From NCBI GenBank assembly GCA_028023455.1, contig JAQFVV010000001.1, positions 25,841,401 through 25,905,400 on the forward strand: a DNA stretch of 64,000 nt. The letters are read 5' to 3'. A program made the position numbers and the translations under genes. Positions within the stretch are counted from its first letter, which is position 1. Each line of letters opens with the position of its first letter. Origin of the DNA: Epiperipatus broadwayi (taxonomy: Eukaryota; Onychophora; Udeonychophora; Euonychophora; Peripatidae). The notes under the pieces were generated by a model. That model worked only from the letters and a program-made list of their open reading frames with translations. It was not told where the DNA came from and did not search any database. This document shows positions 11,446 to 23,466 of the stretch, one piece after another.

Positions 11446-14400
11446 TTATGACTCCTCACACAAATATTTCCTTGTTTGGAGTTATATTCCAACTTAAGCA
11501 TGTGCATCTACATTTCATTAAATAGATTTTATTACATCTTCGGTATATATATATATATAATTTGTTTAATTTTCAAAAACATTTTATAAAGATTTTTAAA
11601 AATTTTAATAACTCACATAAACATTTAGCAAACCATTGTTGCCACAAGGTAGCAAATCCTATTCACATAACCAATGTATTTTTTTCCCAATCGTAGCATT
11701 TAATAACTTACACAATGTATTAACATTATTTTTAACTAAGCCTTTACTACCACTACATCCATTAAAATTGAAAATACTTAACCATTTATTATTAATATTG
11801 GCTAAAAGTTTTCTATTCTCCTCACTATACAAACTACGCATTTTAATGCTTTGTTTTAGAAAATGATGCAGAATCTATATAAAGATGTTTTTCTATATAA
11901 TTTCTATTATCATCCTATTTCTGCCCAAATAGTTATCAGGTTGATTGGTTGTCACTCAAATGCTGCACAGCGGTAGCTGATTCATTGAAAATTTAAAAAA
12001 AAAAAATTGCATGAAAACTACAAGCATCACATCAACAGAAATCCCACCATTCGTTGCTTTATTAAAATCTCTTTCAAATAGTGTATCTCAAGTTGAAATC
12101 CAATAAAATTTGAATTGTTTATTAATATTTTTATTAATAGGTTCATTTATTTTTTTTATTCTGCTCAGTTTACAAGTTTGCATAAAGAAGAACAATAGCA
12201 GAATTTTTAATTGGCCAGACACATTACTAAAATGGATTAAAAGTGCATTGATAATTCACATTTCAAGGCCTTCAAAATGTAATCAGAATATCCAGTTGTA
12301 AGTATTCAATTTTTATTTTTTTAATTATTTGAATAACACTTTAAAATTTTTATAATTATTTGGTAAATGGTATACTTTATTAATGTGTTTTCATTTGTAT
12401 TGGTATGTTTATGTAGTATATAAATTATATAATATTAAATCATTTATGGGCTTTATTATATAGTATATAAGTTTGCATTCAAATATAACAAAAGTAGTTT
12501 ATGTACAATGTAATTTTTAGGCTCTGATCCAAATTTTGCCACATCTTGCATCACATTATTTTTAAGTCTATAGATAGCAAATGAGCTATATGCAAATGAA
12601 TTATATCTCTGTGGGACAATAAATATAACAAGATAGCATCATTGATGTGCATAAAGAATATAAATATCACTGGTGTACACAAAAAATATAAAATGAAGAG
12701 ATGAAACTCATTTTATCATTGATACAGAGAATAGCCTACAATTTCTAGTTTTAGATAGACAAGAAGCCAATTGCTATGATGGTAAATGCATATTTATCTT
12801 CTGGAAATGATTTGTTTTGTATCTTTTATTAGGATGAATCTTTTTTATATAGACGTCTTGAGATTTGTTAACTTTTGGGGTACAAGATAAAAATGAAAAA
12901 TTCTTATGCAATTGGTTTTGGAAATTCTGAAGCTATGGATTATCTCTGGTACGAAGTATTATACATAGTTTGAAAGATCATTTTGTGAGGAATACAAAGA
13001 AATTATCAATGAAGATGTAATTTAAAGTTAATTAATGATAAATTAGAAATTATGAACAAACAATAAAATAATAATTATTTCAGATGTTGAAATTTCTTTT
13101 TTTTCTTATTTTTTAAATGGTAATCACTGTTTGTCTTAGCCTTGTTGTTTTTCTTAATTCTTCTAGTCTCTGTCAATGTAAAGGTTTTTGCTCTAACATT
13201 ATTAAAACTGAAGTTATTGTGAAAATTTGTGTCTCAAGTCAGTTTTTTAAAATTCAATATGATGCCAAGAACCATACTAGTAGTTTAAACATTCAATGTT
13301 TTTAGTTTGCAAAAAGCATCCACAAAATTGGGAATACTAATTCTAATCAAAAAAAACATAGTAGTCTCTCAGAAAATAATAGTTATAATCATAGCTTCTT
13401 TTTTTTTTTTCAGAACAACCCAATGCTATTTTTAAAATTGAAAATAAATAAATATCATGATTTTATCTCAGATATAATAAATCATTGCCTAATAATAAAT
13501 CTTAGCTCATGATAAATTAAAAAAAAAAAACATTTATAATTACATTTTAGAGATGATTAAATATTAACTTTTATTTATTCATTTTGTTCTTTTTCTTTTA
13601 CAGACTAACTAAATAAACATGCTATTCTATTTTAATTACAATTCAATACTAATTATTGTTTTTATTATTAAATCAATTTACAAAAAACAACATTTATGTA
13701 AATAACAATTTGCAGAAAAAACTTAGATTACTAAATGATCTGGTATTGTGCTTTAATGGAAAATTGTTTGCAGATGTATTTGAAAGTAAATAAAAATGCT
13801 GCCATTTTAGTAAGCACTCTATCCTTCAACACTGAAGCACCACTAATGTGGCCAAGTTATAATCAACCTTCAGCATTAGCATTCATAATATCTACAAACT
13901 GTTACAGATATCTACATAAGAAATTCCAATTGTCATTGAAAAATAAAAAAACACACAGAAATTTCATAAAAATAAGCTATAAAATTGTCCCTGATATTAT
14001 GTTCTTAAAATTAACTACTAAACTAATTTAAAAACAAGTATAACTATTTATCCCAACTACAGCATCGAAATAAATTACTAAACCAAGATAAAAACATGAC
14101 AAAAAAATTACTAATGTAATCAAAACATTATATTATATTAAATAAAAACAATAAAAAATTCAAAACAATATTTAGAATTTAGAAACATTAATAATTAGAA
14201 AATTAAAAAAAGCATAATTAAAACACTATGAATATTACATGAATTAAATGAAATAAAATAAAAATTTCAAAAACAATATTTAAAGTTTAGCAAACATTAA
14301 TATTTGACCAAAAAATACTAAACTAATATAAGAATTTATTTAAAAACTATGCTTAAAGTATTTTACTTTTAGAATATTGTGACATAATATAAACATGCTT

Positions 14401-15050
14401 AATGAAAGTATGACAGCAGAAAAATGTGGTGAATGTAATGTCAAATGTGAGTTATCATTTGATCATGTTAATGGTGCTTCTGCGGCTCCCACAGTGTCAA
14501 AAATAGTACTTATTAAAAAGCACCAAAAACATTGCTAAAAAAAATTTCAACTGAATTGTGAATAAGAATTTCATCATACTAAAAATGAATTAAAAAAATT
14601 AAGATATTATTAAATTAGATCTGATATTCTAGATTACTGGTAATTAATATATATATATATGATAAAACTCAACCCTAGTTTTAATAAACCAATATGTAAA
14701 TAAACTTGCAACATAATTGTAATATCCAAGTTGGCTGCAATTTTTATTAATTTATATGTGATATATAGAAAACTAGAATATATATATATAATAATCATAT
14801 TTAATGATAAATTAATCCAGTACAAATATGTTATGACTAACCTAAAAATGATCCATCTTATGGCCAGATTTATCAAAGTTATATAAAACAATGCTTATTT
14901 CGATAATCATAAATAAATGCTAAACTTAAATTAGTCTAGAAAAAATTAAAACTCCAAATTAAAGGCTCTAAATTTGGAATTTTAATTGTTTAAATAAATG
15001 TTGTCTTTATACATCCCTGATAAACTGGCATATGATAAGGCTTTCTTATG
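11446..15050. other. intron 1, right part, no gene supported
   Basis: Several short frames occur (11659-11841 minus, 12110-12301 plus, 13735-14031 plus) but none resembles a known family. At about 12717-12775 a + frame reads FIIDTENSLQFLVLDRQEA, faintly like the PLE segment after the YVDD motif (FTIE...LPFLDVLV), too short to call. The rest is AT-rich with A and T runs. Confidence 0.45.
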
Positions 15051-15059
15051 TTGATCATT

Positions 15060-15812
15060 TTTTTCTCAAAGTAACCTTTATTAATAAAAGATTACAAAAA
15101 TTTTCGGATACACTTACCCATTGAGGATTGCACAGTGTTCAATGTAACAAGGTAAAATGTACATATGTTCAAAAACAATTATATCCATAAAAATTGCTGT
15201 AATGTGATTAATGTGTATCTGTACGTAAATCCACATCGCTCAGCTGTTGAGAAGTTAACCATCACCCAATGGTCCTACTCCTGGGGCCCTGAAGCAAAGA
15301 CTCAAATGCTTCAGCTGAATAGGTGAAGTCCAGCATTGCACCAAACACCACAACAGGCAGTGAGGTCCAAGGCCCAAGTTCACCAAGCAATAAACTCTAG
15401 AACCACAGCCGAGCCATGTCAAGACTATTCTGAAATACCTCTGCCTCCCAATTAGCAGTCCAAATGAGCAGGGACCACAATGGGTCTACCTGCCCAAAAT
15501 TGGAAAGCCAACTTGGGTAAAAACTAAAAAGTAATAAGTAATGAGCCAGATCGACACTGCCCAAAACCAGCCTATCAGGGGACACTGCAGCTGACCAGAG
15601 CAGGAATAGCACTGAGACTTTGACCATGTAGCCTCCTGGCAGGTATTCTGAGCAGTGGCAAAATTGTCAACAGCCCGCACCATAAACCAGACACCTAATG
15701 TCTACCACCAGCCACCCCTAAGGAAAAAAGGAGTGCAGACCCATGCCCACAAAACAGAACTCCATCAATGTTACAAAAAAAATGGTAGTGGCTCAAAACC
15801 AACTGCTTTATA
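15060..15812 (-). mobile_element. GC-richer retroposed sequence with 9-bp target duplication
   Basis: This 0.75-kb block is clearly richer in G and C than its surroundings and is bounded by TTGATCATT at 15051-15059 and again at 15813-15821. Read on the minus strand it ends with AATAAAGGTTACTTTGAG and a short A run against the left duplication, so it looks like an RNA-copied insert with a poly(A) signal. Minus frames at 15397-15627 (MVKVSVLFLLWSAAV...) and 15486-15683 overlap in different registers and match nothing I know. It may be a SINE/LINE fragment or a processed copy of a non-coding transcript. Confidence 0.65.
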
Positions 15813-15987
15813 TTGATCATTGGTAAACAATTACAGATAAATGACATATATGTACTTGTTTGTTTTATTCTTAGATGTGATAATTTTTGTATACTAACTC
15901 CAGTTAGTGTTATGCATATGTATATGTTGTGTGTGTATTTATATTGTTTCACATACTGTTTATATTATTATTATTTGTTTTTCATAG

Positions 15988-16123
15988 ATTTATAAAGATG
16001 TCATCTCCACGTATGAATAATTTAATTGTAGCCGGTTGTGTATTCTCCTATTGCTCCATAATTTTACTTGGTTTGGATACAACTATAGTGGATTTAGAAA
16101 AAAATACTGTTTGGTTATGCAAG
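15988..16123 (+). CDS. GABBR2: GABA-B receptor subunit, exon with TM2 and start of TM3
   Basis: After the acceptor TTTTTCATAG this exon completes the split Lys codon and reads FIKMSSPRMNNLIVAG, the intracellular loop 1 and TM2 entry strongly conserved in GABBR2 and insect type 3 subunits (IKMSSP..NNLI). TM2 continues CVFSYCSIILLGLD, with the LLGLD end typical of the family. The exon finishes EKNTVWLCK; this Cys is the expected TM3 partner of the extracellular loop 2 Cys in the exon at 49761. The donor is AAG|GTAATT and the exon ends in phase 0. The following intron is only 282 bases, against kilobases for its neighbours. Confidence 0.93.
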
Positions 16124-16142
16124 GTAATTCATCAAACATCGA

Positions 16143-16170
16143 TCGATATATATATATATATATATATTGA
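16143..16170. repeat. short (TA)n tract
   Basis: TA dinucleotides inside the 282-base intron. A second TA tract followed by (TG)n lies at about 16328-16358 in the same intron. Confidence 0.8.
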
Positions 16171-16326
16171 GTGAGTGTTTTTCGTATAATGTTTGATATA
16201 TTTCAGCCGAAAAATATAATTCAAAAGTATTTTAAGATTTGGTTTAAGTCTAAGTAACAACTCATCAGATTACTCTTGCTTTATTATTTAATAATAATAT
16301 AATCATTGCCTAATATTACTAGTTGC

Positions 16327-16358
<32 letters not shown>

Positions 16359-16405
16359 AAAAAATTACAATTTTTGCTGCTTACATCATTTTTTTTTATT
16401 TACAG

Positions 16406-16513
16406 ACTTCTTCTTGGGTACTCTGTCTAGGATTTACAATCGCCTTTGGTAGTATGTTTTCTAAAACATGGAGAGTTCATATAATATTCACAAATAAAAA
16501 ATTAGAGAAAAGG
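16406..16513 (+). CDS. GABBR2: GABA-B receptor subunit, exon with TM3 and intracellular loop 2
   Basis: After the acceptor TTTATTTACAG the frame reads TSSWVLCLGFTIAFGSMF and then SKTWRVHIIFTNKKLEKR. The segment AFGSMFSKTWRVH is the hallmark TM3/loop 2 sequence of GABA-B receptors (AFG.MF.KTWRVH in GABBR2, AFGSMFSKTWRVH in insect type 3, as I recall the families). Loop 2 takes part in G-protein contact. The exon has exactly 36 codons, phase 0 on both sides, donor AGG|GTAATA. No frameshift or stop is present. Confidence 0.95.
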
Positions 16514-16955
16514 GTAATAAATGTTTAACATTCATTTTTAAGTTGTTGTTTTTTTTCGTTTTATAAGTATATGCATTGTAGATTAGAAAAAAAAAAAAAA
16601 GCTAATGAAAAAATGAATCTGATTGTTAAAAAAAAATTAATCATGAGTAGAAATCTATTTCTCTCAATAAAAAACAATTTTTGTTAATATCATATAAGAA
16701 TGTTTTATATTAATTAATTTAATTTACTTTGGAATTAATGGATGTAATAGACAATGTTTTTTGGCTTTCTAGAAAATCATTAATTCATTTTTGGTTTACA
16801 AAAGACCGATTCAAAAATTCGTTTTGTTCAGGTTTCGTTTTTTTTTTTTTTTATCAAGAGCTTTATTGTCTTGGTTTAATTCTTTGAATTTATATGCTTA
16901 CATCCTGTGATATACAAAGTTTAACTCATGATTTTTCTAAGTGTATGTTGATACA
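16514..16955. other. intron 3, left part, no gene seen
   Basis: AT-rich intron sequence with A and T homopolymer runs, nothing else recognised. Confidence 0.5.
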
Positions 16956-16957
16956 TC

Positions 16958-17165
16958 TATGGTAACAGAGAGATAAAACTGTCCTGAACACCATCATCCC
17001 TCCCCAGAAAAAAAGAAAAACCAGCATTGGCACTGATCCCCTCATACCTACATCCCAGTGGCCCCATCCAAAAACCCTGGGAACCAGGTCCTGGGGAGCC
17101 CCCAGCCTTTTGATCTCTCCTCCAGGGAACAAAGATGTGTGAATGTGCGGTCTCAATCCAAGGTA
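16958..17165. repeat. GC-rich SINE-like repeat, copy 1
   Basis: A block richer in GC than the surroundings. The stretch from about 17023 (CAGCATTGGCACTGATCCCC) to 17125 aligns with 17579-17690 (CAGCATTAGCAATGATCCCC) in the same orientation, through CATCC, a CC-rich stretch, GGGGAGCCCCC versus GGGACCCTCCC, and a GATCT end. Frames through it on both strands are short and unrelated to known proteins. Confidence 0.55.
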
Positions 17166-17574
17166 ATTGTTGATTTATATAGTGTGTGTTGTAGAGATCA
17201 AAATGTCAGATTTTATTTTGTCCCTAGTATTGTGTTGCATTAATCCATGAGAAGATCAAGTGTTGTAAATGTTGCAAAGTAACAATTAAGGATGATTAAT
17301 AAAGTCTAAAGATTCAATATGAATAGCGTTTTACAGGTGTAATATAGAATCTCCAATTTAGGATTGGTGAGTGAAAACTAAAAAAAACATCTGAATAAAG
17401 CATTTGAACAATTCATTGTTAATAAAATTAGGTAAAGAGAGCCTTTTCGAATAAATCATTTTAGTTTCAACTGCACTAAGCAAAGTTTTTCTTTGTTAAA
17501 TAAAATCTCTGATTTATAACATAAGCATTTAAATCACAATGAATAATGTTATTATTTCTTTTTAATGTGTAAGA
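17166..17574. other. intron 3, no gene seen
   Basis: AT-rich sequence between two related GC-rich copies, no frame or motif recognised. Confidence 0.5.
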
Positions 17575-17700
17575 CAGTCAGCATTAGCAATGATCCCCAC
17601 AGTACCTTCATCCAGCTCTTTCCCTTTAGAACTGGATATTAGGTCTCTAGGGACCCTCCCATGAACTAGATCTGCTCACGCAGTCAGCAACATTGATTAA
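17575..17700. repeat. GC-rich SINE-like repeat, copy 2
   Basis: A diverged second copy of the repeat at 16958-17165, same orientation, about 110 bases recognisable. Boundaries are approximate and no target duplication is clear. Confidence 0.5.
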
Positions 17701-17939
17701 AACAGATTTTCCTTTAAAAATACAATCTCTATGGAAATTTTTAGTAATTTCTATGGCTGCCCTTAAATTTTAATAGCCTTTTAAAGAAAAGTTGTAATTA
17801 TTCTTACTTGTGATTAATTGGTGACCTACTTTGTATCTGAAAAGATAGCTAAGAAGCTACTCCTCTAAATAGAACTACTTTCAGGGAGATTTGATTGCCT
17901 AAACTAGGGAATTTAGAACTAAAATGGGGAGCCAGTAAC

Positions 17940-17961
17940 AGATGTGATGTGATGTGATGTA
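17940..17961 (-). repeat. ACATC tandem tail of the LINE
   Basis: Four units of GATGT on the + strand (ACATC on the LINE strand) directly after the 3' untranslated part. Short tandem tails of this kind are common at LINE 3' ends. Confidence 0.65.
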
Positions 17962-19469
17962 TTATGGCTTCTCCTTAAATGAAGTCAAGAATATCTCAGC
18001 AATTATGCCCAGATAAACCTGTTAGCCACTTTCTTTTACATTCCCCACTCTAAATTTACCCATAATCTGCTCTATCCCATTTCCACAACATAATTTTTGT
18101 CAACTCTATAACCTTTATATCTAAATCCCCCTTATCTTTTCCCAAACCCAGCATAAAAACCAATAATTCACTTTCTGTATAATCGCTCTTTTCATATTTA
18201 TTTTTCCACAACTTCATTATATGTACCCTTTCTGTTTTCAAACATTTACATTCAATTAACAAATGCCTAATATTTTCAATCCCTTCCTTACATAATTTAC
18301 AAAATAAATCACCCATATTTTTCCATTTACATGTATATTCTTTTGTAGCTAAAGATCCTGTTCGAGCCTTAAACAATAAACTACTTTCCTTACTATTATC
18401 ATATATTAACTCACACCTAATATTCTGTTTATTTCTATATATATATTTAAACTCTTTTTACTCTCCATACTATTTTTCCATCTCTCTAACTCCCTAGTCT
18501 TTATTAATAAATTTATTCTTTTATCCCATTCCTTACTACTATAACACTCAATAATCCTCTTAACACAATCATCCCATCTTTTGCACAAATATACTGATAT
18601 AAATTCTTTATCCAAATCTTTTGCATACCGCATTACCTTTCTCACCCATCTTGTTACCTGCCCTTTACTCATAACCCAATTAAATACTATTTTAGCTATT
18701 CTTTTATTATCCATAAACTACAATCTACCAAACATTTTCATTTTATTTTTTGCATCTCTCATATAAAAACTTGATCATCCCATTTCTCCTTGAATTGCCT
18801 CCCTTGCTGTCCATACTTCTGCATCCAATGCATGTTTTCCTACTTCCCTTTGAGCTTTTTCTAAATAATCTAATATCTTTTTACTAACATATAATGCATC
18901 ATTACCATATGTTAACCCTGCTACTGCAACTCCTTTCCATATAATTCTAGCTACATCATATTTATTATATGAAAATATTGTTAAGTTCTTTATCAATCCC
19001 TTTCTTTTCTTTGCTTCATTTATCAATTTTTTCTCCCATTCATCCAAATAATTTTTCTGATTACTTAAAATAATTCCCAAATAACTATATCTATTCACCA
19101 CACTTAACTTAATATCTCCCAATAAAAATTCTACATCTTCTCTTTCCTTGGTATTAACCATCATTATGTTTGATTTTTCTTCACTAAATTTAATCCCCAT
19201 CTCTTTACCCACCCTTGCACATGTCCTCAACATAACTTCCATATCTTCTCTTTTTTCTGCACACAAAAATATATCATCTGCAAAAAAAAAGACCTGACAA
19301 AATATATACTCCCTTACTACCTATTAACAGTATCTCTATCTCTCTTCCTAATCTTTCTATTGCTCTTTCCATTTCACTCAAATACAACACAAACAAAATA
19401 GGTGACATAGGGCATCCTTGCCTTAGTCCCACACCATTTTTAACTTTAATTGATTCTATATTCTCTAAT

Positions 19470-19470
<1 letters not shown>

Positions 19471-19520
<50 letters not shown>
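19471..19520. repeat. (TA)n expansion inside LINE RT
   Basis: About 50 bases of TA lie between the RT segments ending LYENNY and the one starting IESIKVKNGVGLRQ. The element should have only a few codons here, so the microsatellite arose or grew inside the reading frame after insertion. Confidence 0.85.
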
Positions 19521-19523
<3 letters not shown>

Positions 19524-20936
19524 ATTATTTTCATATAATTTCTTAATAATATCTATTAAAGCTTCATCCATTCCCAAATTTTCTAAACTTATCCATAATC
19601 TATTTCTATTTACTCTATCATATGCCTTCTCTATATCTATAAAACTCATATATAACTGTTTATCTGCATTCCTACTCATATCCATAAGTTGTGTAACTAC
19701 AAATAAACTATCTCCTATATGCCTATCTAATCCAAAATCTCCTTGCATTTCGTCCACTACATTATTCCCTTCCATCCATTTTACAACTTTACTAGCCACC
19801 ATATATGAGAAAACTTTATATAAAACTGATGTTACCGCTATCAATCTATAATTATTTAACTTTCTATGATCCTTACCCTTTCCTTTAAATAATAACCTTA
19901 CTCTTGTATTACTCCAACTACTTGGGAAAACTCTATTCTGTGCCATTTTATTAAAACCAGATAATAACTTTACTTTTGCCCTATATCCTAAATTCATTAC
20001 CATCTCTGCTGCCCATTCATCTAAACCTCTTGCCTTTCCACTTTTCAATTTCTTCTCTACCTCATTTAATTCATTTTCTGAAAAGCTAATATTCCCATTA
20101 CTATATTCTTTCATATTTTCTAACATTCTATCATTCACATCGAACATCTTTTCTATATTCATTACATAACTATTTAAGATTCTCTCTAAATCTTCTCTAG
20201 AACTACACTCAGTTCCCTCATCATCTAGTAATACTAACTCTCTCTCACCTACATTTCTCCTTTTAATATAATTCCAAAATTTTTTACTTCCATCTCTTCC
20301 ACTTTTATTAATATCCTCCAACAATTTACTATTCAATTTCATTCTCTCTCTATAAATATCTATTTTAGCCAACTTCTTCTTTTCTAAGTACTTTTCCCAT
20401 TTAGCATTAATATCTTTTTCACTTTCCTTATTCTTAATAGCACACTTATATTCTCTACATGCTTCTTTCCTTTCTTTTACACTTTTACTAATTTTAATTT
20501 TTTTTATTACTTTTATTCTTTTCAATATTCTTACCTAAAACCCTATTTGCAAATTTTTCTACTTCCTTACACCAATCCTTATACTCATCCCCAACCCGCT
20601 CTTCCATTATTTCTTCAACTTGTATTTTATACTCTTCCAACTTATTCTTATCATTCACTCTCCATCCACATCTTTCACTATTATTTCTACTTTTATTTCT
20701 ATTCTCCATCACATTACTAACCATTTCAATTACAATGAAATTATGATCACTAGTGCATACTTTTTCTTCATTATCAAATACCTTAATTTTTTTATTCCCT
20801 CTTTCTCTACCAATACATAATCTATTGTGTGAAATATATTATTTCTGGACCATGTGTATTGTCCCTCATAAATATTTAATAAATTTCCAATACTCAAATT
20901 CACTTGACGCCATCTAGTGGACTTTTCAGGTTTCAT

Positions 20937-22104
20937 TTTTCTTGTTAATTTTTCTTGTTAATTGTTAAAGAAGATTTATTAGGGATTGTCAGTAGTAGAA
21001 CATTACTCCCTAACAGATATTTTTTGCAATGAAGTATAAATCAAGGGAGCACAATATAAGAATAAAGAGATAATTAAATGTAAGAATTAAAAAAAAAATA
21101 TATTATTGAAAAATTAAAAAGCCAATTTTTCATTTACTTCTTTTGATTTGCCTAAAAATGTAGACATTTTTAAAATCCTATACATAGTTACAAATTCGAT
21201 ATGTATTTTTATAAAGTAAATATGGATTTCTTTAATTCTGCTTAATTATAAAAAATAACTATCATTTTATTGCTACCCTGCTATTTTATTCCTCATTTTT
21301 TATTATTATAATAATATAATTATTATCATAATTTGTTGTCTTTTGTAAAGAAAAAACATATTTTCTACCAATTAGTATTTCAAAATATGATTACAGACAA
21401 TGTTTATACATCATGATTAAAAACGATTTGTTTGAAGACAAAACGGTAATGAAAAAGCTTTTATTACAGTCCAAATAGTTAAATTTTACTTCTTTTGCAA
21501 ATAAAACTTATTTTTAAAAATATAATGAAAGTTAATCTGGACAAAATATAAACTGAAATGAAAGTAATCAATAAGACTAAAAAAGCAATAATTAATGAAA
21601 ATAAGAGAGGTAATTATGTTCTACTAAATTTATATATTCAGGAGCAACATACTTAATTGTAAACTCAGCTCTAGAGAAAACTTGGAAAAAACTAATATTA
21701 AACTGAGGAATTTCTCTCAAAAATTGATAATTTTTTGGAATTCAGTATCCATGAAAAATAAATTTTCCATGTATTAATAAAAGCCAGCAAGAGAACATTA
21801 AAGTAATTTATAAGTAAACCTCTTTCAGTGTGGTATTTGCTGGAGATGTTTGTTTGATTCATAATAATAATGTAGACAATAAGTCCTAATTATATCTAAA
21901 TTATTAATATTTATATAAATTTCCACATTGAAAAACATTTATGCATCAGCTAAAATATTATTTTCTCAACAATATAAAAAAATTATCTCCACTAAATACA
22001 ATGTTTTCAATCTAAGTTAATGTGCTTATATAGTCAGTCATACAGATTTGAAGTCAATTAAGTATCTATATATTTTTGTGCATTTAGCTTTTATATAAAC
22101 TACA
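20937..22104. other. intron 3, no gene seen
   Basis: AT-rich. The direct repeat TTTTTCTTGTTAATT twice at about 20936-20963 marks the 5' edge of the LINE. Nothing else recognised. Confidence 0.5.
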
Positions 22105-22600
22105 GTCCCATAATCACATCCTTTGACTATAATTGACATTAAAACATTATAACATCACATAACAAGCACTTTTTATTTCTGCACACATAGTAGTGACTCT
22201 TCATATAGTAGTTACAGCAACTCTTCATATATTAGTGCCACCCAGTGCACACTTTAGTAATCAATAGGTGCCTGAAAGTTTGTTCATTTACATTTCTATC
22301 TAATATGCCTACTTATCCAATATTTCTATGCTAATTTCTAGTTTGTGGCTGTCATCAGTGAGGAGTCTTAGATCTGAGAGCAATGCACATAGGCCTTTGG
22401 ATAATTGAGTCAAGGCTCTCATTGATGACAGCCATATTTAGCCTGGGGATATTGGAGAAGTAGGTGATAGGGATTTAAATGCACAAAACTTCTGGCATCT
22501 ATTGATTACTATAGATTGCACTTGGTGGCACTATAGTATGGAGAAAGTTGCTACTAATTTAATAGCTTGTTTAAGAATAAAAAGTGATGATCATGGGACA
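22105..22600. mobile_element. foldback / MITE-like element with long inverted arms
   Basis: Two arms of about 200-270 bases face each other. The left arm starts GTCCCATAATCACATC at 22105 and the right arm ends GATGATCATGGGAC at 22599. Both contain a motif of the type AGTGCCACC.AGTGCA, then TAGTAATCAATAG.TGCC, and end inward in GGCTGTCATCA.TGA at about 22345 and its complement at about 22420-22435. The arms meet around a ~45-base loop. There is no coding frame. The arms are visibly diverged, so it is not recent. Confidence 0.75.
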
Positions 22601-23343
22601 TTATAATAGTTAAACTCAAAAAGACCAAGAAAGAAATCATATGCAGATTCCTTTATCTTTCAAATGTATTGCAATGTTTAAATGGAAATATTTAATATGT
22701 AGAGGTCTTAATTTATACTTATTTAATTAGAAATTCCTTTCTAGAACAGTAGGCAGTCAAGGTTAACTATTCAAGACTAAGAATGAAAGAATGACAGTTT
22801 TATTTTCATTCTTAGCCTTGGGCAAGTAACTTTAATTAGCTATTGTTTTAGCAAGGGCTTTGTAATTAAATAATTATAAATGGAAAAGTCTACATAATAA
22901 ATATTTTCATATATATGTAAACTTATAAATAAATATTAGAATATACCTAATTAAAATTTGTTAAAAAAAAAACAAAATATATAAATGTCACTTAGGAGCA
23001 CTTTCAACTATCCTCATAGTCTTTGTCAACCAATTTTTTGTTCTTTTTAACAAATTTTAATTACCATTTTCTAATATTTATTTACAAGTTTACATATATT
23101 ATTTTAAAGAATACAGGCATCGATTTGTATTATTATTAATATATACAAATTGACACAAACTTAAAAAGCTTTATCTATTTTATACTAATACATTTTACTT
23201 TTCTTTTTTAAACAACTATAACTACATTAACTTTTTTTGACTGTTGTATTGCTTCAATTATTTTTTAAATAGCAATTGCCTTTGTATTATTTATTGATTA
23301 TTTGGTTAAAATCTTGTTTTTTTTTTTAAATTTTATTTTATAG
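22601..23343. other. intron 3, right part, no gene seen
   Basis: AT-rich intron ending in the acceptor AAATTTTATTTTATAG of the exon at 23344. Confidence 0.6.
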
Positions 23344-23466
23344 GTAATAAAAGATTATCATCTTTATATCATAGTAGGAGTTTTATTATTTATAGATTTT
23401 TTAGTATTTATATGTTGGGAAATAATAGATCCAAAATGGCCAGAAAAAATTAATGTTCGGAATGAG
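23344..23466 (+). CDS. GABBR2: GABA-B receptor subunit, exon with TM4 and extracellular loop 2
   Basis: The frame starts VIKDYHLYIIVGVLL and continues FIDFLVFICWEIIDP and KWPEKINVRNE: 41 codons, phase 0 in and out, donor GAG|GTAAGC. The KVIKDY entry to TM4 and the CW.IIDP end of TM4 match the conserved IIKDQ/VIKDY and CWQ..DP segments of GABBR2 and insect type 3 receptors. The remaining residues start extracellular loop 2, which is the variable part of the family and is short here. Confidence 0.93.

Larger units (their letters stand above)
17936..20936 (-). mobile_element. LINE retrotransposon, 5' truncated, APE + RT + Cys/His tail
   Basis: Read from 20936 downward. First is the end of an APE-type endonuclease (YTWSRNNIFHTIDYVLV, then SDHNFIVIEM after a frame change near 20755). 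A Lys/Glu-rich linker follows (20494-20724). Then comes the reverse transcriptase: KSGKARGLDEWAAEMV, RLIAVTSVLYKVFSYM, LYMSFIDIEKAYDRVNRNRL (motif A), GLRQGCPMSPILFVLYLSEM (motif B), and FFFADDIFLCAEKRED (catalytic FADD intact, 19262-19290). After a thumb region (18775-19266) comes the Cys/His module CKLCKEGIENIRHLLIEC at about 18240-18300. The 3' end near 17940 carries tandem ACATC units. Frameshifts and a TA expansion inactivate it. The clade within APE-type LINEs is not resolved. Confidence 0.88.

Noticed and set aside
11659-11841. 60-codon minus frame (MRSLYSEENRKLLANINNKW)
   Set aside because: Looks protein-like but is short, lacks a match I can name and has no second copy in the window.
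12717-12775. Possible PLE remnant (FIIDTENSLQFLVLDRQEA)
   Set aside because: Only about 19 codons resemble the PLE segment after the catalytic box; neighbours do not continue the match.
13735-14031. 98-codon + frame
   Set aside because: No recognisable domain, frame bounded by AT-rich stops, no relation to other copies in the window.
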